Source: Auanema rhodensis
Lineage: Eukaryota; Nematoda; Chromadorea; Rhabditida; Rhabditidae
NCBI GenBank assembly: GCA_964057225.1
Contig: OZ059894.1
Coordinates: forward strand, 1,364,001-1,428,000
Length of the DNA stretch: 64,000 bases
Reading direction: 5' to 3'
The notes below the pieces were generated by a model. It ran no database searches. It was not told the origin of the DNA and was given only the letters and a program-made list of their open reading frames with translations. Position numbers and translations under genes: made by a program. How positions within the stretch are numbered: the first letter of the stretch is position 1; every line of letters starts with the position of its first letter. Below are positions 35,109-48,797 of the stretch, piece by piece.

Positions 35109-37565
35109 GGCAAAGACGATGGACAATGTTATTCAACGAAAAAATTAATTCTTCAGGGTGAAAATCGAGGATATAAGTGTGAACTTATATCAGTTGATAT
35201 CTCGGTGCATTTTCAAGCTAGCGCAAATCTGATAACACAGATCGACGCAGCTTGAAATTCCGCATCGAATGCACTATACTACTTTGAGAAACGCTTAATA
35301 CAAAAATTAGTTATGATCGTTTGAAAAATGATGCATTAGTGTATGTTGAGTTTCCATGTACACTCAACATAGCTTCCAAAAACATTTTGACAAAAATTTT
35401 TTCGAAAAATTTCAAAATAATTTAGCAAAAAGTAGATGTTTTTAGATTCCTTTTTTCAAGGCAAAGACGATGGACAATGTTATTCAACGAAAAAATTAAT
35501 TCTTCAGGGTGAAAATCGAGGATATAAGTGTGAACTTATATCAGTTGATATCTCGGTGCATTTTTAAGCTAGCGCAAATCTGATAACACAGATCGACGCA
35601 GCTTGAAAATCCGCATCGAATGCACTATACTACTTTGAGAAACGCTTAATACAAAAATTAGTTATGATCGTTTGAAAAATGATGCATTAGTGTATGTTGA
35701 GTTTCCATGTACACTCAACATAGCTTCCAAAAACATTTTGACAAAAATTTTTTCGAAAAATTTCAAAATAGTTTAGCAAAAAGTAGATGTTTTTAGATTC
35801 CTTTTTTCAAGGCAAAGACGATGGACAATGTTATTCAACGAAAAAATTAATTCTTCAGGGTGAAAATCGAGGATATAAGTGTGAACTTATATCAGTTGAT
35901 ATCTCGGTGCATTTTTAAGCTAGCGCAAATCTGATAACACAGATCGACGCAGCTTAAAAATCCGCATCGAATGCACTATACTACATTGAGGAACGCTTAA
36001 TACAAAAATTAGTTATGATCGTTTGAAAAATGATGCATTAGTGTATGTTGAGTTTCCATGTACACTCAACATTGCTTCCAAAAACATTTTGACAAAAATT
36101 TTTTCGAAAAATTTCAAAATAATTAAGCAAAAAGTAGATGTTTTTAGATTCCTTTTTTCAAGGCAAAGACGATGGACAATGTTATTCAACGAAAAAATTA
36201 ATTCTTCAGGGTGAAAATCGAGGATATAAGTGTTAACTTATATCAGTTGATATCTCGGTGCATTTTTAAGCTAGCGCAAATCTGATAACACAGATCGACG
36301 CAGCTTGAAAATCCGCATCGAATGCACTATACTACATTGAGGAACGCTTAATACAAAAAGTAGTTATGATCGTTTGAAAAATGATGCATTAGTGTATGTT
36401 GAGTTTCCATGTACACTCAACATAGCTTCCAAAAACATTTTGACAAAAATTTTTTCGAAAAATTTCAGAATAATTTAGCAAAAAGTAGATGTTTTTAGAT
36501 TCCTTTTTTCAAGGCAAAGACGATGGACAATGTTATTCAACGAAAAAATTAATTCTTCAGGGTGAAAATCGAGGATATAAGTGTGAACTTATATCAGTTG
36601 ATATCTCGGTGCATTTTTAAGCTAGCGCAAATCTGATAACACAGATCGACGCAGCTTAAAAATCCGCATCGAATGCACTACACTACATTGAGGAACGCTT
36701 AATACAAAAATTAGTTATGATCGTTTGAAAAATGATGCATTAGTGTATGTTGAGTTTCCATGTACACTCAACATTGCTTCCAAAAACATTTTGACAAAAA
36801 TTTTTTCGAAAAATTTCAAAATAATTTAGCAGAAAGTAGATGTTTTTAGATTCCTTTTTTCAAGGCAAAGACGATGGACAATGTTATTCAACGAAAAAAT
36901 TAATTCTTCAGGGTGAAAATCGAGGATATAAGTGTTAACTTATATCAGTTGATATCTCGGTGCATTTTTAAGCTAGCGCAAATCTGATAACACAGATCGA
37001 CGCAGCTTGAAAATCCGCATCGAATGCACCATACTACATTGAGGAACGCTTAATACAAAAATTAGTTATGATCGTTTGAAAAATGATGCATTAGTTTATG
37101 TTGAGTTTCCATGTACACTCAACATTGCTTCCAAAAACATTTTGACAAAAATTTTTTCGAAAAATTTCAAAATAATTTAGCAAAAAGTAGTTGTTTTTAG
37201 ATTCCTTTTTTCAAGGCGAAGACGATGGACATTGTTATTCAACGAAAAAATTAATTCTTCAGGGTGAAAATCGAGGATATAAGTGTGAACTTATATCAGT
37301 TGATATCTCGGTGCATTTTTAAGCTAGCGCAAATCTGATAACACAGATCGACGCAGCTTGAAAATCCGCATCGAATGCACTATACTACATTGAGAAACGC
37401 TTAATACAAAAATTAGTTATGATCGTTTGAAAAATGATGCATTAGTGTATGTTGAGTTTCCATGTACACTCAACATAGCTTCCAAAAACATTTTGACAAA
37501 AATTTTTTCGAAAAATTTCAAAATAATTTAGCAGAAAGTAGATGTTTTTAGATTCCTTTTTTTAA

Positions 37566-40500
37566 GGCAAAGACGATGGACAATGTTATTCAACGAAAAA
37601 ATTAATTCTTCAGGGTGAAAATCGAGGATATAAGTGTGAACTTATATCAGTTGATATCTCGGTGCATTTTTAAGCTAGCGCAAATCTGATAACACAGATC
37701 GACGCAGCTTGAAAATCCGCATCGAATGCACTATACTACATTGAGGAACGCTTAATACAAAAATTAGTTATGATCGTTTGAAAAATGATGCATTAGTGTA
37801 TGTTGAGTTTCCATGTACACTCAACATAGCTTCCAAAAACATTTTGACAAAAATTTTTTCGAAAAATTTCAAAATAATTTAGCAGAAAGTAGATGTTTTT
37901 AGATTCCTTTTTTTAAGGCAAAGACGATGGACAATGTTATTCAACGAAAAAATTAATTCTTCAGGGTGAAAATCGAGGATATAAGTGTGAACTTATATCA
38001 GTTGATATCTCGGTGCATTTTTAAGCTAGCGCAAATCTGATAACACAGATCGACGCAGCTTGAAAATACGCATCGAATGCCTTATACTACTTTGAGAAAC
38101 GCTTAATACAAAAATTAGTTATGATCGTTTGAAAAATGATGCATTAGTGTATGTTGAGTTTCCATGTACACTCAACATAGCTTCCAAAAACATTTTGACA
38201 AAAATTTTTTCGAAAAATTTCAAAATAATTTAGCAAAAAGTAGATGTTTTTAGATTCCTTTTTTCAAGGCAAAGACGATGGACAATGTTATTCAACAAAA
38301 AAATTAATTCTTCAGGGTGAAAATCGAGGATATAAGTGTGAACTTATCTCAGTTGATATCTCGGTGCATTTTTAAGCTAGCGCAAATCTGATAACACAGA
38401 TCGACGCAGCTTGAAAATCCGCATCGAATGCACTATACTACTTTGAGAAACGCTTAATACAAAAATTAGTTATGATCGTTTGAAAAATGATGCATTAGTG
38501 TATGTTGAGTTTCCATGTACACTCAACATTGCTTCCAAAAACATTTTGACAAAAATTTTTTCGAAAAATTTCAAATTAATTTAGCAGAAAGTATATGTTT
38601 TTAGATTCCTTTTTTCAAGGCAAAGACGATGGACAATGTTATTCAACGAAAAAATTAATTCTTCAGGGTGAAAATCGAGGATATAAGTGTGAATTTATAT
38701 CAGTTGATATCTCGGTGCATTTTTAAGCTAGCGCAAATCTGATAACACAGATCGACGCAGCTTAAAAATCCGCATCGAATGCACTATACTACATTGAGGA
38801 ACGCTTAATACAAAAATTAGTTATGATCGTTTGAAAAATGATGCATTAGTGTATGTTGAGTTTCCATGTACACTCAACATAGCTTCCAAAAACATTTTGA
38901 CAAAAATTTTTTCGAAAAATTTCAGAATAATTTAGCAAAAAGTAGATGTTTTTAGATTTCTTTTCTCAAGGCAAAGACGATGGACAATGTTATTCAACGA
39001 AAAAATTAATTCTTCAGGGTGAAAATCGAGGATATAAGTGTGAACTTATATCAGTTGATATCTCGGTGCATTTTTAAGCTAGCGCAAATCTGATAACACA
39101 GATCGACGCAGCTTGAAAATCCGCATCGAATGCACTATACTACTTTGAGAAACGCTTAATACAAAAATCAGTTATGATCGTTTGAAAAATGATGCATTAG
39201 TGTATGTTGAGTTTCCATGTACACTCAACATTGCTTCCAAAAACATTTTGACAAAAATTTTTTCGAAAAATTTCAAAATAATTTAGCAAAAAGTAGATGT
39301 TTTTAGATTCCTTTTTTCAAGGCGAAGACGATGGACATTGTTATTCAACGAAAAAATTAATTCTTCAGGGTGAAAATCGAGGATATAAGTGTGAACTTAT
39401 ATCAGTTGATATCTCGGTGCATTTTTAAGCTAGCGCAAATCTGATAACACAGATCGACGCAGCTTGAAAATCCGCATCGAATGCACTATACTACATTGAG
39501 AAACGCTTAATACAAAAATTAGTTATGATCGTTTGAAAAATGATGCATTAGTGTATGTTGAGTTTCCATGTACACTCAACATAGCTTCCAAAAACATTTT
39601 GACAAAAATTTTTTCGAAAAATTTCAAAATAATTTAGCAGAAAGTAGATGTTTTTAGATTCCTTTTTTTAAGGCAAAGACGATGGACAATGTTATTCAAC
39701 GAAAAAATTAATTCTTCAGGGTGAAAATCGAGGATATAAGTGTGAACTTATATCAGTTGATATCTCGTTGCATTTTTAAGCTAGCGCAAATCTGATAACA
39801 CAGATCGACGCAGCTTGAAAATACGCATCGAATGCACTATACTACTTTGAGAAACGCTTAATACAAAAATTAGTTATGATCGTTTGAAAAATGATGCATT
39901 AGTGTATGTTGAGTTTCCATGTACACTCAACATAGCTTCCAAAAACATTTTGACAAAAATTTTTTCGAAAAATTTCAGAATAATTTAGCAAAAAGTAGAT
40001 GTTTTTAGATTTCTTTTCTCAAGGCAAAGACGATGGACAATGTTATTCAACGAAAAAATTAATTCTTCAGGGTGAAAATCGAGGATATAAGTGTGAACTT
40101 ATATCAGTTGATATCTCGGTGCATTTTTAAGCTAGCGCAAATCTGATAACACAGATCGACGCAGCTTAAAAATCCGCATCGAATGCACTATACTACATTG
40201 AGGAACGCTTAATACAAAAATTAGTTATGATCGTTTGAAAAATGATGCATTAGTGTATGTTGAGTTTCCATGTACACTCAACATAGCTTCCAAAAACATT
40301 TTGACAAAAATTTTTTCGAAAAATTTCAGAATAATTTAGCAAAAAGTAGATGTTTTTAGATTTCTTTTCTCAAGGCAAAGACGATGGACAATGTTATTCA
40401 ACGAAAAAATTAATTCTTCAGGGTGAAAATCGAGGATATAAGTGTGAACTTATATCAGTTGATATCTCGGTGCATTTTTAAGCTAGCGCAAATCTGATAA

Positions 40501-42479
40501 CACAGATCGACGCAGCTTGAAAATCCGCATCGAATGCACTATACTACTTTGAGAAACGCTTAATACAAAAATCAGTTATGATCGTTTGAAAAATGATGCA
40601 TTAGTGTATGTTGAGTTTCCATGTACACTCAACATTGCTTCCAAAAACATTTTGACAAAAATTTTTTCGAAAAATTTCAAAATAATTTAGCAAAAAGTAG
40701 ATGTTTTTAGATTCCTTTTTTCAAGGCGAAGACGATGGACATTGTTATTCAACGAAAAAATTAATTCTTCAGGGTGAAAATCGAGGATATAAGTGTGAAC
40801 TTATATCAGTTGATATCTCGGTGCATTTTTAAGCTAGCGCAAATCTGATAACACAGATCGACGCAGCTTGAAAATCCGCATCGAATGCACTATACTACAT
40901 TGAGAAACGCTTAATACAAAAATTAGTTATGATCGTTTGAAAAATGATGCATTAGTGTATGTTGAGTTTCCATGTACACTCAACATAGCTTCCAAAAACA
41001 TTTTGACAAAAATTTTTTCGAAAAATTTCAAAATAATTTAGCAGAAAGTAGATGTTTTTAGATTCCTTTTTTTAAGGCAAAGACGATGGACAATGTTATT
41101 CAACGAAAAAATTAATTCTTCAGGGTGAAAATCGAGGATATAAGTGTGAACTTATATCAGTTGATATCTCGTTGCATTTTTAAGCTAGCGCAAATCTGAT
41201 AACACAGATCGACGCAGCTTGAAAATACGCATCGAATGCACTATACTACTTTGAGAAACGCTTAATACAAAAATTAGTTATGATCGTTTGAAAAATGATG
41301 CATTAGTGTATGTTGAGTTTCCATGTACACTCAACATAGCTTCCAAAAACATTTTGACAAAAATTTTTTCGAAAAATTTCAGAATAATTTAGCAAAAAGT
41401 AGATGTTTTTAGATTTCTTTTCTCAAGGCAAAGACGATGGACAATGTTATTCAACGAAAAAATTAATTCTTCAGGGTGAAAATCGAGGATATAAGTGTGA
41501 ACTTATATCAGTTGATATCTCGGTGCATTTTTAAGCTAGCGCAAATCTGATAACACAGATCGACGCAGCTTGAAAATCCGCATCGAATGCACTATACTAC
41601 TTTGAGAAACGCTTAATACAAAAATTAGTTATGATCGTTTGAAAAATGATGCATTAGTGTATGTTGAGTTTCCATGTACACTCAACATTGCTTCCAAAAA
41701 AATTTTGACAAAAATTTTTTCGAAAAATTTCAAATTAATTTAGCAGAAAGTATATGTTTTTAGATTTCTTTTTTCAAGGCAAAGACGATGGACAATGTTA
41801 TTCAACGAAAAAATTAATTCTTCAGGGTGAAAATCGAGGATATAAGTGTGAATTTATATCAGTTGATATCTCGGTGCATTTTTAAGCTAGCGCAAATCTG
41901 ATAACACAGATCGACGCAGCTTGAAAATCCGCATTGAATGCACTATACTACATTGAGGAACGCTTAATACAAAAATTAGTTATGATCGTTTGAAAAATGA
42001 TGCATTAGTGTATGTTGAGTTTCCATGTACACTCAACATAGCTTCCAAAAACATTTTGACAAAAATTTTTTCGAAAAATTTCAAAATAATTTAGCAGAAA
42101 GTAGATGTTTTTAGATTCCTTTTTTTAAGGCAAAGACGATGGACAATGTTATTCAACGAAAAAATTAATTCTTCAGGGTGAAAATCGAGAATATAAGTGT
42201 GAACTTATATCAGTTGATATCTCGGTGCATTTTTAAGCTAGCGCAAATCTGATAACACAGATCGACGCAGCTTGAAAATCCGCATCGAATGCACTATACT
42301 ACATTGAGGAACGCTTAATACAAAAATTAGTTATGATCGTTTGAAAAATGATGCATTAGTGTATGTTGAGTTTCCATGTACACTCAACATAGCTTCCAAA
42401 AACATTTTGACAAAAATTTTTTCGAAAAATTTCAAAATAATTTAGCAGAAAGTAGATGTTTTTAGATTCCTTTTTTTAA
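37566..42479. repeat. 14-monomer segment, first copy of a large internal duplication
   Basis: Monomers k107-k120 are matched by k125-k137 (43884-48446). Shared rare markers include gaatgccttatac (about 38076 and 44394), caacaaaaaaatt with ttatctcag (38290s and 44610s), two successive aaaatcagtt/ggcgaagacg pairs (39321, 40725 against 45288, 46692), aaaaaaatttt, cattgaatgc and gagaatataa. The offset is 6318 bp for k107-k109 and 5967 bp from k111 on, because the monomer at 38619-38969 (gtgaattt, cagcttaaaaat) has no partner in the second copy. Confidence 0.85.
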
Positions 42480-43883
42480 GGCAAAGACGATGGACAATGT
42501 TATTCAACGAAAAAATTAATTCTTCAGGGTGAAAATCGAGGATATAAGTGTGAACTTATATCAGTTGATATCTCGTTGCATTTTTAAGCTAGCGCAAATC
42601 TGATAACACAGATCGACGCAGCTTGAAAATACGCATCGAATGCACTATACTACTTTGAGAAACGCTTAATACAAAAATTAGTTATGATCGTTTGAAAAAT
42701 GATGCATTAGTGTATGTTGAGTTTCCATGTACACTCAACATAGCTTCCAAAAACATTTTGACAAAAATTTTTTCGAAAAATTTCAAATTAATTTAGCAGA
42801 AAGTATATGTTTTTAGATTTCTTTTTTCAAGGCAAAGACGATGGACAATGTTATTCAACGAAAAAATTAATTCTTCAGGGTGAAAATCGAGGATATAAGT
42901 GTGAACTTATATCAGTTGATATCTCGGTGCATTTTTAAGCTAGCGCAAATCTGATAACACAGATCGACGCAGCTTGAAAATCCGCATCGAATGCACTATA
43001 CTACTTTGAGAAACGCTTAATACAAAAATTAGTTATGATCGTTTGAAAAATGATGCATTAGTGTATGTTGAGTTTCCATGTACACTCAACATTGCTTCCA
43101 AAAAAATTTTGACAAAAATTTTTTCGAAAAATTTCAAATTAATTTAGCAGAAAGTATATGTTTTTAGATTTCTTTTTTCAAGGCAAAGACGATGGACAAT
43201 GTTATTCAACGAAAAAATTAATTCTTCAGGGTGAAAATCGAGGATATAAGTGTGAATTTATATCAGTTGATATCTCGGTGCATTTTTAAGCTAGCGCAAA
43301 TCTGATAACACAGATCGACGCAGCTTGAAAATCCGCATTGAATGCACTATACTACATTGAGGAACGCTTAATACAAAAATTAGTTATGATCGTTTGAAAA
43401 ATGATGCATTAGTGTATGTTGAGTTTCCATGTATACTCAACATAGCTTCCAAAAACATTTTGACAAAAATTTTTTCGAAAAATTTCAAAATAATTTAGCA
43501 GAAAGTAGATGTTTTTAGATTCCTTTTTTTAAGGCAAAGACGATGGACAATGTTATTCAACGAAAAAATTAATTCTTCAGGGTGAAAATCGAGAATATAA
43601 GTGTGAACTTATATCAGTTGATATCTCGGTGCATTTTTAAGCTAGCGCAAATCTGATAACACAGATCGACGCAGCTTGAAAATCCGCATCGAATGCACTA
43701 TACTACATTGAGAAACGCTTAATACAAAAATTAGTTATGATCGTTTGAAAAATGATGCATTAGTGTATGTTGAGTTTCCATGTACACTCAACATAGCTTC
43801 CAAAAACATTTTGACAAAAATTTTTTCGAAAAATTTCAAAATAATTTAGCAGAAAGTAGATGTTTTTAGATTCCTTTTTTTAA
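41427..43883. repeat. four-monomer repeat (1404-bp offset)
   Basis: The trio aaaaaaatttt with an aaattaa tail, gtgaattt plus cattgaatgc, and gagaatataa occurs at 41427-42479 and again at 42831-43883. It is separated by a ctcgttgcat/gaaaatacgc monomer. The gtgaattt sites at 41851 and 43255 are 1404 apart. The second copy has gtatactc near 43434 and acattgagaa in place of acattgagg near 43707. Confidence 0.8.
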
Positions 43884-46800
43884 GGCAAAGACGATGGACA
43901 ATGTTATTCAACGAAAAAATTAATTCTTCAGGGTGAAAATCGAGGATATAAGTGTGAACTTATATCAGTTGATATCTCGGTGCATTTTTAAGCTAGCGCA
44001 AATCTGATAACACAGATCGACGCAGCTTGAAAATCCGCATCGAATGCACTATACTACATTGAGGAACGCTTAATACAAAAATTAGTTATGATCGTTTGAA
44101 AAATGATGCATTAGTGTATGTTGAGTTTCCATGTACACTCAACATAGCTTCCAAAAACATTTTGACAAAAATTTTTTCGAAAAATTTCAAAATAATTTAG
44201 CAGAAAGTAGATGTTTTTAGATTCCTTTTTTTAAGGCAAAGACGATGGACAATGTTATTCAACGAAAAAATTAATTCTTCAGGGTGAAAATCGAGGATAT
44301 AAGTGTGAACTTATATCAGTTGATATCTCGGTGCATTTTTAAGCTAGCGCAAATCTGATAACACAGATCGACGCAGCTTGAAAATACGCATCGAATGCCT
44401 TATACTACTTTGAGAAACGCTTAATACAAAAATTAGTTATGATCGTTTGAAAAATGATGCATTAGTGTATGTTGAGTTTCCATGTACACTCAACATAGCT
44501 TCCAAAAACATTTTGACAAAAATTTTTTCGAAAAATTTCAAAATAATTTAGCAAAAAGTAGATGTTTTTAGATTCCTTTTTTCAAGGCAAAGACGATGGA
44601 CAATGTTATTCAACAAAAAAATTAATTCTTCAGGGTGAAAATCGAGGATATAAGTGTGAACTTATCTCAGTTGATATCTCGGTGCATTTTTAAGCTAGCG
44701 CAAATCTGATAACACAGATCGACGCAGCTTGAAAATCCGCATCGAATGCACTATACTACTTTGAGAAACGCTTAATACAAAAATTAGTTATGATCGTTTG
44801 AAAAATGATGCATTAGTGTATGTTGAGTTTCCATGTACACTCAACATTGCTTCCAAAAACATTTTGACAAAAATTTTTTCGAAAAATTTCAAATTAATTT
44901 AGCAGAAAGTATATGTTTTTAGATTCCTTTTTTCAAGGCAAAGACGATGGACAATGTTATTCAACGAAAAAATTAATTCTTCAGGGTGAAAATCGAGGAT
45001 ATAAGTGTGAACTTATATCAGTTGATATCTCGGTGCATTTTTAAGCTAGCGCAAATCTGATAACACAGATCGACGCAGCTTGAAAATCCGCATCGAATGC
45101 ACTATACTACTTTGAGAAACGCTTAATACAAAAATCAGTTATGATCGTTTGAAAAATGATGCATTAGTGTATGTTGAGTTTCCATGTACACTCAACATTG
45201 CTTCCAAAAACATTTTGACAAAAATTTTTTCGAAAAATTTCAAAATAATTTAGCAAAAAGTAGATGTTTTTAGATTCCTTTTTTCAAGGCGAAGACGATG
45301 GACATTGTTATTCAACGAAAAAATTAATTCTTCAGGGTGAAAATCGAGGATATAAGTGTGAACTTATATCAGTTGATATCTCGGTGCATTTTTAAGCTAG
45401 CGCAAATCTGATAACACAGATCGACGCAGCTTGAAAATCCGCATCGAATGCACTATACTACATTGAGAAACGCTTAATACAAAAATTAGTTATGATCGTT
45501 TGAAAAATGATGCATTAGTGTATGTTGAGTTTCCATGTACACTCAACATAGCTTCCAAAAACATTTTGACAAAAATTTTTTCGAAAAATTTCAAAATAAT
45601 TTAGCAGAAAGTAGATGTTTTTAGATTCCTTTTTTTAAGGCAAAGACGATGGACAATGTTATTCAACGAAAAAATTAATTCTTCAGGGTGAAAATCGAGG
45701 ATATAAGTGTGAACTTATATCAGTTGATATCTCGTTGCATTTTTAAGCTAGCGCAAATCTGATAACACAGATCGACGCAGCTTGAAAATACGCATCGAAT
45801 GCACTATACTACTTTGAGAAACGCTTAATACAAAAATTAGTTATGATTGTTTGAAAAATGATGCATTAGTGTATGTTGAGTTTCCATGTACACTCAACAT
45901 AGCTTCCAAAAACATTTTGACAAAAATTTTTTCGAAAAATTTCAGAATAATTTAGCAAAAAGTAGATGTTTTTAGATTTCTTTTCTCAAGGCAAAGACGA
46001 TGGACAATGTTATTCAACGAAAAAATTAATTCTTCAGGGTGAAAATCGAGGATATAAGTGTGAACTTATATCAGTTGATATCTCGGTGCATTTTTAAGCT
46101 AGCGCAAATCTGATAACACAGATCGACGCAGCTTAAAAATCCGCATCGAATGCACTATACTACATTGAGGAACGCTTAATACAAAAATTAGTTATGATCG
46201 TTTGAAAAATGATGCATTAGTGTATGTTGAGTTTCCATGTACACTCAACATAGCTTCCAAAAACATTTTGACAAAAATTTTTTCGAAAAATTTCAGAATA
46301 ATTTAGCAAAAAGTAGATGTTTTTAGATTTCTTTTCTCAAGGCAAAGACGATGGACAATGTTATTCAACGAAAAAATTAATTCTTCAGGGTGAAAATCGA
46401 GGATATAAGTGTGAACTTATATCAGTTGATATCTCGGTGCATTTTTAAGCTAGCGCAAATCTGATAACACAGATCGACGCAGCTTGAAAATCCGCATCGA
46501 ATGCACTATACTACTTTGAGAAACGCTTAATACAAAAATCAGTTATGATCGTTTGAAAAATGATGCATTAGTGTATGTTGAGTTTCCATGTACACTCAAC
46601 ATTGCTTCCAAAAACATTTTGACAAAAATTTTTTCGAAAAATTTCAAAATAATTTAGCAAAAAGTAGATGTTTTTAGATTCCTTTTTTCAAGGCGAAGAC
46701 GATGGACATTGTTATTCAACGAAAAAATTAATTCTTCAGGGTGAAAATCGAGGATATAAGTGTGAACTTATATCAGTTGATATCTCGGTGCATTTTTAAG

Positions 46801-48446
46801 CTAGCGCAAATCTGATAACACAGATCGACGCAGCTTGAAAATCCGCATCGAATGCACTATACTACATTGAGAAACGCTTAATACAAAAATTAGTTATGAT
46901 CGTTTGAAAAATGATGCATTAGTGTATGTTGAGTTTCCATGTACACTCAACATAGCTTCCAAAAACATTTTGACAAAAATTTTTTCGAAAAATTTCAAAA
47001 TAATTTAGCAGAAAGTAGATGTTTTTAGATTCCTTTTTTTAAGGCAAAGACGATGGACAATGTTATTCAACGAAAAAATTAATTCTTCAGGGTGAAAATC
47101 GAGGATATAAGTGTGAACTTATATCAGTTGATATCTCGTTGCATTTTTAAGCTAGCGCAAATCTGATAACACAGATCGACGCAGCTTGAAAATACGCATC
47201 GAATGCACTATACTACTTTGAGAAACGCTTAATACAAAAATTAGTTATGATCGTTTGAAAAATGATGCATTAGTGTATGTTGAGTTTCCATGTACACTCA
47301 ACATAGCTTCCAAAAACATTTTGACAAAAATTTTTTCGAAAAATTTCAGAATAATTTAGCAAAAAGTAGATGTTTTTAGATTTCTTTTCTCAAGGCAAAG
47401 ACGATGGACAATGTTATTCAACGAAAAAATTAATTCTTCAGGGTGAAAATCGAGGATATAAGTGTGAACTTATATCAGTTGATATCTCGGTGCATTTTTA
47501 AGCTAGCGCAAATCTGATAACACAGATCGACGCAGCTTGAAAATCCGCATCGAATGCACTATACTACTTTGAGAAACGCTTAATACAAAAATTAGTTATG
47601 ATCGTTTGAAAAATGATGCATTAGTGTATGTTGAGTTTCCATGTACACTCAACATTGCTTCCAAAAAAATTTTGACAAAAATTTTTTCGAAAAATTTCAA
47701 ATTAATTTAGCAGAAAGTATATGTTTTTAGACTTCTTTTTTCAAGGCAAAGACGATGGACAATGTTATTCAACGAAAAAATTAATTCTTCAGGGTGAAAA
47801 TCGAGGATATAAGTGTGAATTTATATCAGTTGATATCTCGGTGCATTTTTAAGCTAGCGCAAATCTGATAACACAGATCGACGCAGCTTGAAAATCCGCA
47901 TTGAATGCACTATACTACATTGAGGAACGCTTAATACAAAAATTAGTTATGATCGTTTGAAAAATGATGCATTAGTGTATGTTGAGTTTCCATGTACACT
48001 CAACATAGCTTCCAAAAACATTTTGACAAAAATTTTTTCGAAAAATTTCAAAATAATTTAGCAGAAAGTAGATGTTTTTAGATTCCTTTTTTTAAGGCAA
48101 AGACGATGGACAATGTTATTCAACGAAAAAATTAATTCTTCAGGGTGAAAATCGAGAATATAAGTGTGAACTTATATCAGTTGATATCTCGGTGCATTTT
48201 TAAGCTAGCGCAAATCTGATAACACAGATCGACGCAGCTTGAAAATCCGCATCGAATGCACTATACTACATTGAGGAACGCTTAATACAAAAATTAGTTA
48301 TGATCGTTTGAAAAATGATGCATTAGTGTATGTTGAGTTTCCATGTACACTCAACATAGCTTCCAAAAACATTTTGACAAAAATTTTTTCGAAAAATTTC
48401 AAAATAATTTAGCAGAAAGTAGATGTTTTTAGATTCCTTTTTTTAA
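43884..48446. repeat. 13-monomer segment, second copy of the large internal duplication
   Basis: This segment matches 37566-42479 but lacks one whole monomer between 44936 and 44937. In the ten monomers k128-k137 against k111-k120 (3510 bp) I saw two differences: gattgt near 45847 and gacttc near 47731. The missing gtgaattt monomer is present in the equivalent position at 50903, 58274 and 60029, so loss from this copy is more economical than gain in the first. Confidence 0.85.
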
Positions 48447-48797
48447 GGCAAAGACGATGGACAATGTTATTCAACGAAAAAATTAATTCTTCAGGGTGAA
48501 AATCGAGGATATAAGTGTGAACTTATATCAGTTGATATCTCGTTGCATTTTTAAGCTAGCGCAAATCTGATAACACAGATCAACGCAGCTTAAAAATCCG
48601 CATTGAATGCACTATACTACATTGAGGAACGCTTAATACAAAAATTAGTTATGATCGTTTGAAAAATGATGCATTAGTGTATGTTGAGTTTCCATGTACA
48701 CTCAACATAGCTTCCAAAAACATTTTGACAAAAATTTTTTCGAAAAATTTCAAAATAATTTAGCAGAAAGTAGATGTTTTTAGATTCCTTTTTTTAA
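48447..48797. repeat. chimeric monomer
   Basis: The upstream half has ctcgttgcat, which elsewhere in domain D is usually followed by gaaaatacgc or gaagatacgc. Here the downstream half is cagcttaaaaat, cattgaatgc and acattgagg with the ttcctttttttaa ending, as in a different monomer type. A private G>A (atcaacg, 48582) lies between the two parts. The copy at 49851 has a similar mix. The pattern fits exchange or conversion between about 48543 and 48590. Confidence 0.6.

Larger units (their letters stand above)
17208..37214. repeat. haplotype domain C (57 monomers)
   Basis: This domain is marked by variants rare or absent elsewhere: cagggagaaaat with gtgttaactt, catctaatgc, aaaatgagtt, cttcattgagg, ccacattgc, the ggcgaagacgatcgac head, and the ending ttctttttttcaa. 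Nearly all other T-tracts are ttccttttttcaa. Variants occur in recurring runs: the atcgac head goes with cttcattgagg, and the preceding monomer carries catctaatgc with aaaatgagtt. Towards 36-37 kb the markers thin out; the last gtgttaactt copy starts at 36864, and private changes become more common. Confidence 0.75.

Noticed and set aside
36023-36214. A 63-codon open frame, the longest I can support in the window
   Set aside because: It starts at a TTG and lies inside the repeat. It is open only because one substitution (T>A at 36125) turns the TAG present at this position in nearly all copies with this reading frame into AAG (codon 35). It has no recognisable domain and no conservation across copies, so it is a chance frame.
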